From contig QVRM01006127.1 in assembly GCA_003439945.1 (NCBI GenBank), positions 62,001-126,000 on the forward strand: DNA of 64,000 bases, written 5' to 3'. Under the pieces are notes generated by a model. The model saw nothing but the letters and a program-made list of their open reading frames with translations. It had not been told where the DNA came from and made no database searches. This document shows positions 12,491 through 24,539 of this stretch, piece by piece (positions within the stretch are counted from its first letter, which is position 1; each line of letters begins with the position of its first letter). Both the position numbers and the translations under genes were made by a program. This DNA comes from Dermanyssus gallinae (taxonomy: Eukaryota > Arthropoda > Arachnida > Mesostigmata > Dermanyssidae).

Positions 12491-12928
12491 TGGTCTAGGC
12501 GGGTTACGTTCGGGTTTCACAATTGTAGGTAAATACAAATATTTACAAAATATGTATTTGTTAAATATACCATCAGTGCTTACTCGGTTGTCCGCAAATC
12601 AGTAGCTTGTATACACTTATCTGACTGAAAGATTAAAAAATACGGCTGTTGTGTAGCTTGCTTGACATAATTTAAGATATGCTGCCAAGCAATGAGCCAG
12701 TTCATTATCGATTGTAACTTCTACTAGAAGATGTAATTGTCTACATTAAAAGTATTTTAGATATACTACGATTAGTAAATATCGGAGCTGCTACACTTTG
12801 CCGACAGCTAAGTGGAAAGCGAACTAATTCGAACCTCACTCTTGTTTATAGACTCTTTGGTGTGTTGTATCTGGTTTCCTTCAAACAAACAAGCTCGTTT
12901 TTACTTGTATAGTTTGTTGAGTGTTAAT

Positions 12929-12951
12929 TTATATATATATATATATATAAC
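12929..12951. repeat. (TA)n microsatellite
   Basis: A short uninterrupted TA run lies between the LINE remnants at 12.0-12.5 kb and 13.2-14.0 kb. The surrounding 700 bases hold no recognisable gene. Confidence 0.9.
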
Positions 12952-13214
12952 ACCAGTGCTTCTGTATTGTTTCCAGCAAGCGAGACAAATACCCATTGCT
13001 GGCATAGTTGGGTACAGAGACAGCTTTAGCAGGTTTTTGTTTTTTAATTGGGCCGACCACACTTGTGGTACAGCAATTTTATTTGAAAACCAGCGGAAAT
13101 GTTTTGCACTTTACTTCGCGGTTTTTGGTGTAGTTGTAATACGATTGGTCAGCTCTCTCTCTCTCCATTTCTGCTTCCTTTCACACTCCAGGTCTACTTT
13201 TTTTTACACATCCT

Positions 13215-14000
13215 TGCTATCAGCTCGTCCACTGCTCGAGTCCTGTTCTGGAAGATGTGTCGCCCATCTCTCCCGTCTCGCACGCATCTTGGGTCTTGCG
13301 TGATCTTGATCTTAAAAGAGGTACGCCTGGAAGCAACCATGGTCCGTTAAGACTTGGGTCAGGTAGTAGTAGGTTGTCTCCCCGTGGCCCCTGTAAAACC
13401 ATATGATCAGGTCCGGGATGAGGTGTCTGGTCCACGCTCCCGGAGCATTGCCTAGCACGTTGCTCCATTCCTGCTGCCAGTTTCGGAGAGTTTCTTGCCG
13501 GCTTTCTTGTTTTTCTCGGGTGGTGTCTTCTTTCCGTCGACGCCTCTCGTCAATTAGCATTGGCCAGGGAGGGAGCCCAGCCAAGGTTATAGCAGCCATG
13601 GTCTCTACCGTCATGTATGCTCTCGTTACTCTTATCGCCATCTTTCTCTGTGTTTTCAATCGCTCAACGCGATTTCATGTTTTTTTCATCGCGACTGCTC
13701 CCCAGACTGGCACAGCGTAAAGGACTACAGCGTATGGAGTCTGCCCCTCTCGCGAGGAGCCGTCGCTCGCCTCCAGACGCACCCCTAGGTATCGGCAGAG
13801 TTTTGGCTAGGTTGTTTTCAACCATAGCTGCCTTCGCCGTCACCTTCTCGATGTGGGCGTTTCCCGTGAGGGCACGATCGACTCTAAGCTCAGGTACCAG
13901 CAGGTTAAAGTCCCAAACAAATGCAGCTGAGGTGGTACAAACACGCCCACAGTGCTCTGGGACAATGCATACCATGACGGCCAGTTACGCATTGCTTGCG
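13215..14000 (-). pseudogene. R1/LOA-like LINE, post-RT region
   Basis: On the minus strand 13659-13312 reads RVTRAYMTVETMAAITLAG, then an Arg/Glu-rich helix with WQQEW, then RHLIPDL, the residues WFYRGHGE, YYLTQVLTDHGCF and YLF. The YRTVS...AG-P, LIPDL, HGE-NYYLTQ-L-GHGCF-YL layout is the conserved segment 3' of the palm in R1/LOA LINEs, leading to the terminal Cys/His motif. Upstream, 13975-13664 carries the preceding HIEKVTAKA region in another frame. Frameshifts between the blocks indicate a fossil. The plus-strand open frames here are shadows. Confidence 0.7.
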
Positions 14001-15700
14001 TCTGACCCGCTTGTCCCACTCATCTACCGCTGTTGGCAAAGCAAAAGTGCATACAATTTTCGTGCAGAAAAAAAAGCCTAGATATATTATTGTCATTCAG
14101 TTCAATTAGATTAATAGCCTAGTCAACATTGCAACAGGCGACAGGTGCCACCTTTCACTCTGACTAAACGAGTTGACGATGTCCCTCGCTTTCGAAGAGG
14201 TGCACTAGTTGACATGCATGACAATCGTTTAGTGACAATAATGAAGTTTAAAGGACCCCCTCCCCCCCCCCTAAATAAAGTATGATCGCTTCGTACAAAA
14301 TATCCATAGGAAAATTGGCGCATCCGAGCTGTGTGGCGTATGCCGCTAAAGCATCATTACCATATGTTTGCTGGAGCAAGTAGGCAGGCGGAAATTGTGC
14401 ATACTGAAAAATGATTGTAAGGCGAGGTTTATCCTATATAATTTAATCACCGCCTGAAAGTTAGTTGGAAGTGTCGAGATGTAAACTTACTTTGTACCTA
14501 TAAAGTACCTAGAGAGTAAAACTGTAGATATAACAGCTTGTATTTCAGTAGTATCACTTAGAGCACTAGGGAGCGAAGTCCCGAGCGAGATTGAAGATCT
14601 TTTAAAGGTAAGAAAGAGATACAAGTTTATGCACACCGTGTAACTACAATAATATCCGCAAGCCCACCACACTGCTATTTAGGATAAAATATTCAGCCGT
14701 CGCCAACCTATTAGAGTGGAAAGTGAACACTTAGTAATTAGTCATCTAGAAAGATCTGGCTTCTAACCCGTAGGAACTTTATTGTCTGTAAAGTTGATCA
14801 ATATGGACGCTCGAAGAAGGTAAGCGTTAAAGATACAGGTTTGCATTCGCTTTTGCTTCAAATAGTATAACGAATCAGGTGTCGTTTCGTCCATTGATTG
14901 CCGCTGTAGGTCAGGGTTTTCGTGTCCGCGGTGTCTACACAACTTGCTTTTAGACAGTGTATGCGATGACAGTTAGTAACCATCCTGTCAATCGTCACCT
15001 CCTTATCTCGTAGCTCCTAGCGTAACTGAAATTGGCACCTTGGCTGGTGCTGATGTTGTTGAGGATGGTATTGAGAAATTCTTAAAAAAATAACTAAATT
15101 CATTATTGTTATTACTATTTTGTTATACATATATCTAATGTGATCTGTTCTTTGTGTGTTTCTATTTCATTGCTGTTACAATACAATTAACATTATTGCT
15201 ATGTGTTTCTTTTTTAGGTTTTCAGAAGTGCAGTTCTGGAACTGTCTCTACATGGTCTGCACACTTTGATATAGACACCCCGCATCTATTCTCGCCTATT
15301 ATTTGTTTATATTTACAACTTTAACGACAACAATGCGTTTTTTGCTTATTATTCGTCTTGTACATACACAAGAGATCATTAGTGTGGCCGGAAGGGGAAT
15401 TTACTGCCATGCTCTTACATGTTCACGAGGCCTTCTTTTGTGGTACTCTTGACTCGCTCATATCGTAGATGAACGAACATAATAACCTTCTAATCGATAT
15501 GAAGGATACTTAGCTTAGTTTTATCTAGACAATTTCAAGCTGCCGCAAGAAAGTTGCCGAGCCGTGCAAGGTATGCCAGTTGTTTTTTGCATCTTTATCG
15601 AAAATTACATTTATGGCAGTTAGACGCAGTGCATCGCAGAAGCAGAGTGGGTGCGTTTCTAAAACAACATCATCCCTTTAGATAGCTACAGTTCGATACA
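14001..15700. other. no gene recognised
   Basis: AT-rich sequence with a C run at about 14256-14272 and no open frame that looks coding. No repeat from elsewhere in the window was recognised in it. Confidence 0.5.
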
Positions 15701-15718
15701 GCCTAGAGTATGAAAACG

Positions 15719-15947
15719 CTACGTGTCAGTATATGCCCCTACAAGACGTCGAGCCCGGTGGCGTGGTGGGTAGTGCATTCGTCTGCGCCTCGCAACCGGA
15801 GGAGGAGACACATAGCAGGTGCGCGGGTTCGAGCCCCACCGTTGCACCGATTTGTATTAATTATGGGAGTGGTCCGTCTATGAAGCAATGCGAAAAGCAG
15901 TCCCATGGACGTTAAATCTTGGCTGAGAGTCAGCCCCGAATAGATAC
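15719..15947 (+). mobile_element. tRNA-derived SINE flanked by 12-bp direct repeats
   Basis: The element has an A-box-like GGTGGCGTGGTGGGTAGTGC, an anticodon-arm-like GCCTCGCAACCGGAGG and a B-box GGGTTCGAGCCCC. These are followed by an unrelated body (ATTATGGGAGTGGTCC, CGTTAAATCTTGGCTGAGAGTC). The word AGTATGAAAACG occurs at 15707-15718 and again at 15948-15959, bracketing the element as a target-site duplication. The distance between the tRNA boxes is enlarged by an insertion in the variable region, so it is a SINE head and not a functional tRNA gene. Confidence 0.75.
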
Positions 15948-15959
15948 AGTATGAAAACG

Positions 15960-17430
15960 TGCATCTCTTTTATTGTTACACAGTGCAGCTGATATTATGA
16001 AGGTCATTTACACGTGTGTGTAGCTACACAAGCAGCACGAGCGTTTTCTGGTGTACTTGATAACACAAATTGCTTTACTAACACAAACTGAGACGGAGGC
16101 TGCGTGGTGAGTGTGCTCTAAGGGCGGGGGCGAAAGTTGCCAATCCCTTAACCATAACTAGTTTTATTATTATTATAACCATGACTTATGAGGTTATGTT
16201 CGCTGCTGTAACTGCTCTGCAAATATACGACGGCTCAAATCGTTGTCGACTGTCCGACTGACGAGATACATTGGAAGGGGAGGACCTGAAAGGGGGGGGG
16301 GGGGCTGTGAAGGCACTCATGTAAGTGAACTTTATGATTGGTGTATGATGGTATAAATATAGGCAAGCTAAAGTCGCTGCTGCACACGTGTCAACCAAGA
16401 GTTCTAGCTTTCCCCTTCCTTCTGTGTTGATGCGTTGACAACGTGAGGCCACACTTTAGAAATCTAAATGCATTCGATTCGGGTCGCTAATGCGTTTATG
16501 TGCGAAGTGAACGTGAACTGAGATGACTGCTGCTGCTGCTGTGTGTGAATGTTGATCGCCTGTGGTCGATCGACGTGTTCCGTCTGACGCTTGACGCTTG
16601 ACGTGCCTGAGTGTGTCTCACGCGGCAGGTCTATGTATGATTGACGATTGAAACAATTCACAAAGTTCACGCAATTAATGTATATGAGCTGAGATAAATA
16701 GGCATGGCCCATGTGCGTTCGCCTCTCACCGACTTGATGATTAATGTCGCGTCGCTACTTGCAACGTGCGCAGAAAAAACCACGGCCACGCTCGCGCCTT
16801 GTCTAGAAGATAGACAGGTCCAAGATGTTTGCTGATTGCTATTGTACCGGCGCGGTGTCCGTACTGATACGATATATGTGCAGCGGGATTCACGTTATGC
16901 GTGCCAGGAGACGACATTATCGGGCTTTGTGGGGTTGCGCATCGCGTGGCACGCGAGATCGTTAGGTTCGCCAACAACAGGGCTGCGTACTGCAGTGTCA
17001 GAGTTTAGTTGTGGTGGTGGTGGTGCAAAGGTCGGCACCGGGTTTGGCCGGGTACATGATGACCGGGTGACAGATTCCGTGCAGAAATACGGCGACAATA
17101 TATATATATATATATTGTCGCTGTTGTCCGCTTAGCCGTAGCAAGAGTTATTGCTGCTGGTGTGATAAATTCTGATGCTGTTGCTTTTACGTACAAGCAA
17201 ATGTTTTTGGCCTACCTAAAGATAACCTGTTTTGTATGTATTAATTAGAGAGTTCGAGACAGGAGCCAACATGGGCCGATGTCACTACAGGGTGACTGGG
17301 TAGGTTCAAATTAAGACCCGCTGAGTTAGCTATAGGTTTCAGCGAGTTGTAAGCTATACGTATTTATTTGTCTGGAGATAGCTGTTTATGACTGGCCGTT
17401 TTATCGAACGGAAACGTTTACGCACAAAAG
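15960..17430. other. no gene recognised
   Basis: The tract holds a G run near 16288-16300, a short (TA)n at 17098-17115 and overlapping short open frames on both strands. No conserved domain or splice signals were recognised. Confidence 0.45.
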
Positions 17431-17432
<2 letters not shown>

Positions 17433-17517
<85 letters not shown>

Positions 17518-17530
17518 TATATATATATAA
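17433..17530. repeat. (TA)n microsatellite with ATTAT interruptions
   Basis: A long TA array is broken by TATTATA and ATTATATTATA units. Confidence 0.95.
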
Positions 17531-17977
17531 TTATTTAGTAATCCAATGATTGTTTTTTACATATTGTGTAAATATAACTAGTTTATCCTACCATAGTCAT
17601 TATGATAATCATAATAGCTGTACCCTTAACTATTAATTAGTACGTTTTAAACCCTTTTTTAAGGAGGTTGTTTTTAACCTGCCCATCCTCGGTCTCCTAC
17701 GGGCTTGAGATCGCCGTGAGGCATATCTTCAATAAAATCGAGGGCCGGGTATGTTGAGATATTTAGGATTTCCTCAACCGTTCTTGTGGTTGCGGCGGTG
17801 TAGTTTATACTCTATTCCCAATAAGCGTCGCTCAGAGCAAATTCGGTCGCAAACGGAGATCTAACCGGCAACACTCCGGTAAATGACAGCCATGACATGA
17901 CTATTGCACTAGTCCCCTAGAGCACGTAGCCGCATTTATTAGTGCTACTACTACATACTTTTACTAGTACATACAAC

Positions 17978-18033
17978 TTTTTTTTTATTGAATATATGTT
18001 ACAACCATTTTCAGCGGAACTACTTTCGTTTTA
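17978..18033. repeat. short dispersed repeat, copy 2
   Basis: TTTTATTGAATATATGTTACAACCATTTTCAGCGGAACTACTTTC matches the block at about 2925-2985. The rest of 17531-18400 holds no recognised gene. Confidence 0.45.
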
Positions 18034-18408
18034 CTTCGTTGGCATGTTACTACTACTACTACTCTTAACTACTATTACGACTACGGCTACTATTGTTAAC
18101 TCTGCATGGTATTCACGAGCTAGGTCATCCACATTACCAGCAATTAATATACACTCACACAATCCTTTGAATTAGCGCAAGCGAATGAGGGGGAGAGAGA
18201 GATAGGGGAGACAGATGTGGGGAAGAGGGGGAGGATGGAGAAAGAAAAGGAACACGACAAAGAGTAGGCATTGCCAGGTTAGGCCCTCCGTTAGACGTCA
18301 TAACCAGTTGTTGGCGTGTCGCGTGCGTACTCATGACCTCACTTGCACCAACCACTCACCACACACTGACGTATGCCGACGACGTATGTTTTTTCGTCTC
18401 ACAAGCAG

Positions 18409-19194
18409 CAAACTCACAGGCCGTACTGCACGAAGGCACTGGCCGCGACAGCCGCCGCCGCCGGCGGCAAGTGCCCCGGCGTGCCATCGGCGTGCCGGAC
18501 GGCGCGCTGCCGCTCGGCGACCACATCGTGGCGCAACGAGCCGTTTCGGAGCACGATGCTCGACCGACACAATCTGTACCGGCAGCTGCCGGTGAACGGG
18601 TCGTACGGCGCCGACATGATCGAGCTCGAGTGGGACGAGCAGCTCGAAGACGCCGCGCTGCGCTGGCTGCAGCATCTGTGCGCCGCCGACGACGACCTGA
18701 CGCACGACGCCGTCGCGTGCCGGCAGACGCCCGACTTTGACTCGGTCGGTCAGAACCTCTGGCTGAGCTTCGGCGAGGCGCTGGGCGACCCGGCCAACGG
18801 CGCGCTGGCAGCCATGCAGGTGTGGCACAACGAGCTTGCCGCCGCCGCTGCCGCCGCCGCTGCCGCCGCCAACAGGTCGGCAGCGTTCAGCCTCTGGCCG
18901 CTCGGATCCGACAGCGCGGTGATGGCGGGTCGCGCCGTGCAGATGATCTGGTCGCGGACGTTCGCCATCGGCTGCGCCTACGTCAGCATTTCCGACCCGC
19001 TCGTCGCCTACCGGGTCTGGGTGGGCTGCAACTACGCGCCGGCAGGCGGCTACCTGTTCGAGAACGTGTTTGTGCCCGGAGCGGCTCTCGGCACCGACTG
19101 TCCGCCGGGAACCCGCCGCACCATCTCGGGGCTGTGCAAGGTGCACGACAAGCGTGCGGTGCGTGAAGCCGCCGGACTGAAGACGAACGGGTGA
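18409..19194 (+). CDS. CAP/SCP-domain secreted protein, terminal exon (CAP-2)
   Basis: This single open frame runs to a TGA at 19192-19194. The start is placed at a 3' splice site (TTTTTTCGTCTCACAAGCAG ending 18408), because the exon then begins a few residues before a YCTK word, as CAP-1 does with WCTK. The frame also runs upstream to 18373 without a convincing signal peptide. CAP motifs are DRHNLYR (HNxxR), GADMIELEWDEQLEDAAL, VGQNLW (Glu of GEN replaced by Gln), GRAVQMIW (where GHxxQ-W is expected; the His is Arg) and GCNYAPAG, followed by a Cys-containing tail. A run of about ten alanines (18839-18870) comes from a GCC repeat. Codon third positions are strongly G/C, unlike the flanks and unlike CAP-1. 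The family is usually extracellular, and the substrate or partner is unknown here. The 312-codon frame on the opposite strand is a shadow. Confidence 0.85.
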   Translation, partial: QTHRPYCTKALAATAAAAGGKCPGVPSACRTARCRSATTSWRNEPFRSTMLDRHNLYRQLPVNGSYGADMIELEWDEQLEDAALRWLQHLCAADDDLTHDAVACRQTPDFDSVGQNLWLSFGEALGDPANGALAAMQVWHNELAAAAAAAAAAANRSAAFSLWPLGSDSAVMAGRAVQMIWSRTFAIGCAYVSISDPLVAYRVWVGCNYAPAGGYLFENVFVPGAALGTDCPPGTRRTISGLCKVHDKRAVREAAGLKTNG

Positions 19195-21390
19195 CGTACG
19201 GGAGGGACACGCATTGCCGAAACGACGGAGATCGTGGCGGGCCGCTGCGGTCGCAGCCTCCGCCTTCATCCCTCCTAGATACTGACTCGACTAACTAAGA
19301 CAGCCCCAGCAAAAGCAAAAAGACCGCCGCTGCGCCGATTCGAACGTGCAATCAGCCGGAGAGCCTTCGAAACCTTCCTCTCTCAAGCATGATGGTGGTG
19401 GTTTCGAAGCTAGCTATCGGATGAAGCAGACGTTTGTCTGTCTGGCTGGCAAGCTCTTTGACTGAAGCCAATACGTTGTTGATGTGCAATTTCATACCAC
19501 TAACAAAAGTACTAACTCTATTTTTCGATACTTTCGATAACGACCTGAAGCGTATTAAATGAGAACGAGGCAATGGTAACCATGATGATGTTTTTATTGT
19601 GTTTCTAGACAACGGGAGTTGATGGGTGTGTGTGTGTGCATGTGTGCTTGTAAGAATAACTAATAATTGTGCCCGATTGCGATTACGAGTGAGTGGGACG
19701 TTGGAGAAATTGGCAAACGCTGGGTGAACACAGCACAGGCCGCGGGTGTGCAATGCAGGGTGCAGGTTTTTCACAGGAAAACGCCTCTACAAGTTCCCTA
19801 TGATCCGCTTAGCATATACTTGCCCAACAATTTGTACAATCGACAGCACAGACCCAGACTCGCCTATGACTGGTCTCACCCCATCGCATGCCTCATGGTC
19901 GATTAAATGTCCACTAGGAAGAACCCGCAGAATACTTTTTTATCAGAGGTTTTAGGAAACCTCCATTTGCATGACACACAAGCAAAGCTGGCAACCGTTG
20001 GCTTCTAGTCTGGGACGCTGACCCACTAAAACCCGTCTTCGTCCAGACACCCTTACGGTTCGAATTTGTGTGCGACTACACTTTGAGGCCATTAGAAGGA
20101 AGTCTCTTACTTCGACCTGGTTATGGATCTCGCATTGGAATCTTGCAAAGGGTTTGATTGCATATTGCTCCGTAGTAATCCCTCTTTCAGCCATTCCTCT
20201 TGACCTCCAATTAAAGCTCTTTGACAACTCTAGAAGTGTATCCTCTCTCATGAGGGTGCTCAGGTAAGCTTCTTCCCAGGACCACGCAGCAAGGGTCTCT
20301 ATCATCTAAGCATCAATATCGGCGGTGTGACGGCCGGCAAGCGCGAGCTGCGATGACTGGCGACGCGTTGTTAGAGCGCTTTAGTGAGCCACTCTGTAAT
20401 CGACGCCGTCAGGCGAGTTTGACGCACATACGACGCATGTGTCTGCAGATGCCATCCTAATCCTGACCATGTAGCACTGGAACTGTCTGTGGCCCGTAAA
20501 GATCTAAGTGCCGAAGTACGTTAGAGACCCTTGTCCGGGGTCCCCGTAGTACCTTTGCTGTAAGTCTAGCTGTAGGCGTGCGTGTCTAGCGCCTGCGGTT
20601 GTCTCTGATGAAGGGCGCGGCTCATTTCCACGCCCATGCAGTACAGGTGGCTTTGAGGGTGTGTGCCCAGTCCAGGTCTAGGTTGGTCTACCGCTTGCTT
20701 CGCGCTCTCTCTCTCTCTCTCTCTGGACAGGAAGGAACAGAAAGTCAGTGCTTGTCTGGAGTGCCTTCATAGAAACCACCTAACAAACTTTCTCAGTTTA
20801 ATTGATCGCACTGTAATAAACTCATTTAGGACATTGTCCTTGGTATACCGACGACGGCCCGTGATATTCCCTCAGTGGAAATTCTTCTAGTGAGCCCAAC
20901 GATACGTTTTAATGAGATCGGTTTAGACGCCTTATCACACATCTTGGCTACACGTTATATAAAAGTGGTATTTAAACATTCACAGGCAAATTACGATTTA
21001 TGCCTTGGTTGTAAACGAATAACCACACAACGTGAGAACAGTAGAGTGTCTTGAACACAATATATCTTATTAGGCTGAAGATAAAATTAAAACAACTTTA
21101 GGCGCCCCACACGTGCAACTTATTGGCTTTCTCTTTATCAGTTTCACCAAACTATTAATTATTAATATTACCATTATTTTTAATCGAACCTGAACTACAG
21201 TCTGGCCTGCGACTGCAATGTCAGCTTCTGACACTGCTCCGTAAAATGTTGCACTTGAAATGTTGTACCTGTCGAGATTTAAGAAACTTGCCAAATAAGG
21301 TGTTAGCCCCAAGACACTAACTCTAATCGCATCCTACAAAATACAGCATTCTTTTTTCTACCCTTCTCAGCTATCTATCACCAGTAATTC
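19195..21390. other. no gene recognised; presumed CAP-2 3' flank
   Basis: The tract begins with the presumed 3' UTR of CAP-2. A (CT)n run lies at about 20706-20724. No conserved domain was recognised in the open frames at 19352-20305 or 20663-20890. Confidence 0.45.
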
Positions 21391-21394
21391 ATAA

Positions 21395-22340
21395 GGTCAC
21401 GACACGGTCGGCATCATACTATATGCTGACGATATCGTCATATACAGTCGTGACAAGTTGGAGTTGTAGTAATGCCAAAGTAATACCGAGCCTGGGGGGG
21501 TGGGGAGGAATCCGGGTTTAGTGGGTTTGCGAGTCTCACACTAGTCACGCAGGCTGCTAGTGGCGCATGTGCATCATGCATTCCCGAAACCTCCCAAAAA
21601 AAAAAAAAGTTGGAGTTGTAGCAAAGCATACGCACTTAGAGGAGTATTGCGAGAACGACGGCCTTAAGATTAATGCCAAGAAAACGAAAACCATTAAGTT
21701 TAGGTCTGGAGGACCGCTTGCTCGTTCTCATCGCTCACCTTGAGGTTAACTTTTCGATGAAGGACACAACCTTCGGACAGCACAATTGAAAAGTCCCAAC
21801 AATTATCTCTGAGCACGCTAAAGCACGCTTCAGGCTAGCTATTGGGTTGCCACGGAATGTGAACAACCCTCTAGTTTACCTCATGACGTCCACTCAACCG
21901 CTTGTAGAAGATCTAATAGATTCCGTCGCCCAGAAACTCCTGATCTTCTTCAGTTTGGAGAAAACTTCATAAATAAAGTTCGCGCAGTTTCCGGAAGCTT
22001 TCTCAAATCGCTGGCAACGGTCACGCAGAACTGGCAGAGAACCACTACAATCCGGAGCACTTGAGTAAGGTCTGCAAAACCCAGCCTCGATGCATTCTGC
22101 GTTTTGGAAAGCATAAAGCCACCCGGGGCTCATGTTTACGTAGGCTGAAGCGCATGGAATTACTACAACGATCGTCCTATAATAGCATTAAGAGACGCTT
22201 GGAAGGTCCGTCAGTACTACTGCGCACACCCGTAGGCCACATACAAGCATCTGACAACTTCACGGACGGAGCCAACAGAGAGAGAAGAAATATACCATTT
22301 AAAGGGGACGACAATCGGTGCAGGAAGATGCGGGACCCAG
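21395..22340 (+). pseudogene. LINE reverse transcriptase remnant interrupted by a retroposon
   Basis: The frame at about 21400-21460 reads GIILYADDIVIYSRD, the catalytic YADD block of a non-LTR reverse transcriptase. After the inserted element at 21470-21608 the same LINE resumes as LEEYCENDGLKINAKKTKTI (about 21638-21695), which is the region that follows YADD in this family. The rest is degenerate. It is the same general family as the remnants at 22900-24250 and 39080-41130. Confidence 0.65.
21470..21608 (+). mobile_element. 139-bp poly-A retroposon with 13-bp target-site duplication
   Basis: GTTGGAGTTGTAG occurs at 21457-21469 and at 21609-21621, flanking an insert that ends in 13 A residues (21596-21608). 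The insert carries a B-box-like TAGTGGGTTTGCGAGTCTC, then CACACTAG, GCATGTGCATCATGCAT and TTCCCGAAACCTCCC before the poly-A. The same block order occurs on the minus strand at 49612-49535 and, more diverged, at 1085-958. It interrupts a LINE reverse transcriptase just after YADD, so it is younger than that LINE. Confidence 0.8.
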
Positions 22341-22899
22341 AAAACATATACTAATGGGCATCTGAGTGAAAATTAGGGGGAATATTCAGTAGCAAGAGAG
22401 GCTCAGGGAAGAGGGTAAAGCAGGATATTCCCGGTGCCAGGGGCAATCCAGATAGATTGCTACGAACGCAGCCTGGTAGGCTTTTTTACCTAGTTTTGCG
22501 GTTCTGCCACTGCAGAGAAGAACCGGAAGACCTTGGTTTAACAAGCGGTGCAGGGCAGCTAAGTAGGCCAGTAGGGTGACGCGGGAATATGTAAAGACCG
22601 CTCTGGTTATGTGGCCGTTGGCTTTGTTAGTTAAACGATTGGTTAAGAAATCGTATAAGAAAGAGAAGCAAAGGTACTTTGAAGGAAAGAAAGTGTGGGC
22701 AGCAACAAGAGAGGACCACGTACATGGCTGAAGGGGAACGGGAGCATACAGTGTTCAGTAGAGACCGGCAGGCTGGTTGTACATTTTGTGAAGACATTTT
22801 CCGGATACATCCCCGGGAGAGCCGCTAGACTACAAGAGCCGCTAGGATCAGACGACAGAGGAAGCGAGGCCTGAATAATCAGAGCAACCTCCTTTGGGG

Positions 22900-24250
22900 A
22901 CGTTATGGAGGCAATCGATAGAGCACCACGAAAGAAGGCGCACGGAAAGTATCGGATAAGGAACGAACACATGGAAGATACCCTAGTATTCGCACCATAC
23001 TGGCAAGCCCTAAAACTTAAACACCAGGGAAATGTCACAGACCTAAAGGAAAGCAACCTTAATAGTCATTCCCAGGGGAAGAAAGTAGAAGCGGAAGCAA
23101 AGGCATGGAGAGTAATAGCAATAAAAAGCTGCCCGTACAAGGCATTCTCAGGAATAAGAGCAAGAAAACTGGAATATTTCCTGGAGGAGAGAGTGTAATA
23201 CAGGAAGAGCAATATGGATTTTGGAAAGGAAGATCAACGTACTCAGCAATTTGGGGAGCTTCTCGACGCAATCTGAGTACGCTGTCTAGACCGATGAGTT
23301 GCTTATAAGCTGAGTTTGTGAATTTAAAGGCGGCGTTTGACATAGCACTAGAGATAAGATAGTGAACGTGCTGGCAAAAACGGAAGTTCCGGGGGCACTG
23401 TTTAGGTTACTTATCAATATGCTAAAGCAAGACATGGTGCTGATTGATGACGGAGTCGGCACTGCAGGGGAGGCCAACTACAGGTGTCACGCGGGGCGAT
23501 GGATTGAGTCCACTGCTGTTTTCAGTACTTTTAGGTGGACTGCCAGAGCGTATAAGGACGGGCTGCATCTGAGAGTAGGTCAAACATGTTCTGTATCCAG
23601 ATGATGTCGTTATATTTAGCTGGAGCTTGCTGAGAGTGAAACACGCTATGGGTCGGCTAGTTACATCCGTGGATGAAAAGGGCTTGAATGCTAATTGGAA
23701 AAATACCATGACATTTCGAACAAGCCGCCGCCTGGCCCAGGGGTGGCGTATTTCAAATATTTAAAAAAATTGTAAATGTGTACATTTGCTTACACATTTT
23801 AATTCCACGAAACGGAATTAAAATATGTAAGCAAATTTACATAACTAGGAATCACTTTATCAACAAGCGGTAGCAGCTCTGGATCACATATCCAAGAGAG
23901 GGTCAGGAAGGCTACCATCGCATCTGCCGTAATTAGACGCCCACATACGCTTTCGGTTCATGCAGCAGTCGCCCTTTTCGGTATATAGATAGCATCCATC
24001 GCCATACATTGGTATTTCACTAATGTGGGATGATGTGGGAGTGGACAAATTGCGTTTATTTGACAGAGTAAGGTTTTTCTTTCTGAAGAGAGTTTTTGCG
24101 ATATCGTACACTTGCACAAACAGGGTGGTCTACGTGCTGTAAGGTGCCCCACTGCTGACAGAGGATTTGCAAAAACCATGAAATCTTAAGAAAATGTGCG
24201 TTTTTTACGCGGGTACTGGCAAACCAAAGAAGTGAGGTAGACATAGGGAT
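22900..24250 (+). pseudogene. decayed LINE ORF2 (reverse transcriptase and C-terminal region)
   Basis: Reverse transcriptase blocks occur in order over several frames: EEQYGFWKGRSTYSAI (about 23205-23255), a block near 23340 resembling the first catalytic Asp region, GVTRGDGLSPLLFSVLLGG (about 23485-23545, matching RQG-LSPLLF), and LYPDDVVIFS (about 23590-23620; YADD altered to YPDD). Near 24045-24130 comes DKLRLFDRVRFFFLKRVF, a block that recurs in the LINE copies at 35.2 kb and 39.1 kb. Multiple stops and frame changes show it is not functional. Confidence 0.7.
23771..23842. repeat. inverted repeat inside a LINE remnant
   Basis: The left arm (23771-23806, TGTAAATGTGTACATTTGC...) is complementary to 23814-23842 (GGAATTAAAATATGTAAGC...), with a loop of about 7 bases. 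It resembles a tiny palindromic insertion. Confidence 0.65.
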
Positions 24251-24539
24251 TTATCGGACAGCAGCATTGAGGCGCCCTGAATATAATTGACTCGAAACAC
24301 TTTTATGTAACATAAATACGCTAATCCGGCCCAGGTATAAATATGAATAAATAAAAGATCACTTGTAAACTGAAATCGTCATTTTGTTTGTTGCCTTGTG
24401 ACCAGTGCGCTATCTACAGCAGTTTTTAGTGCTACTCTTGCTTTAGTGTTTTGAGATCGTCTTCATACACTTGATATTTACCAAAGGTAATCAAAGGTTA
24501 GCAGGTGAGAAAGTGGAGTGCCTATTTTCGTGAAGGCCG

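Noticed and set aside
13403..14081. Plus-strand frames of 105 and 154 codons
   Set aside because: Antisense to an R1/LOA-like LINE remnant with clear conserved blocks on the minus strand.
15750..15845. Functional tRNA gene
   Set aside because: The inter-box distance is too long, and target-site duplications bracket the tRNA part together with a longer body.
17300..17340. Similarity of CAAATTAAGACCCGCTGAG to the start of 28S rRNA
   Set aside because: Only about a dozen bases agree and the flanks do not continue as rRNA.
18331..19269. 312-codon open frame on the minus strand
   Set aside because: It is antisense to CAP-2 and open only because the CAP-2 codons are GC-rich; no domain, and the plus strand carries clear CAP motifs.
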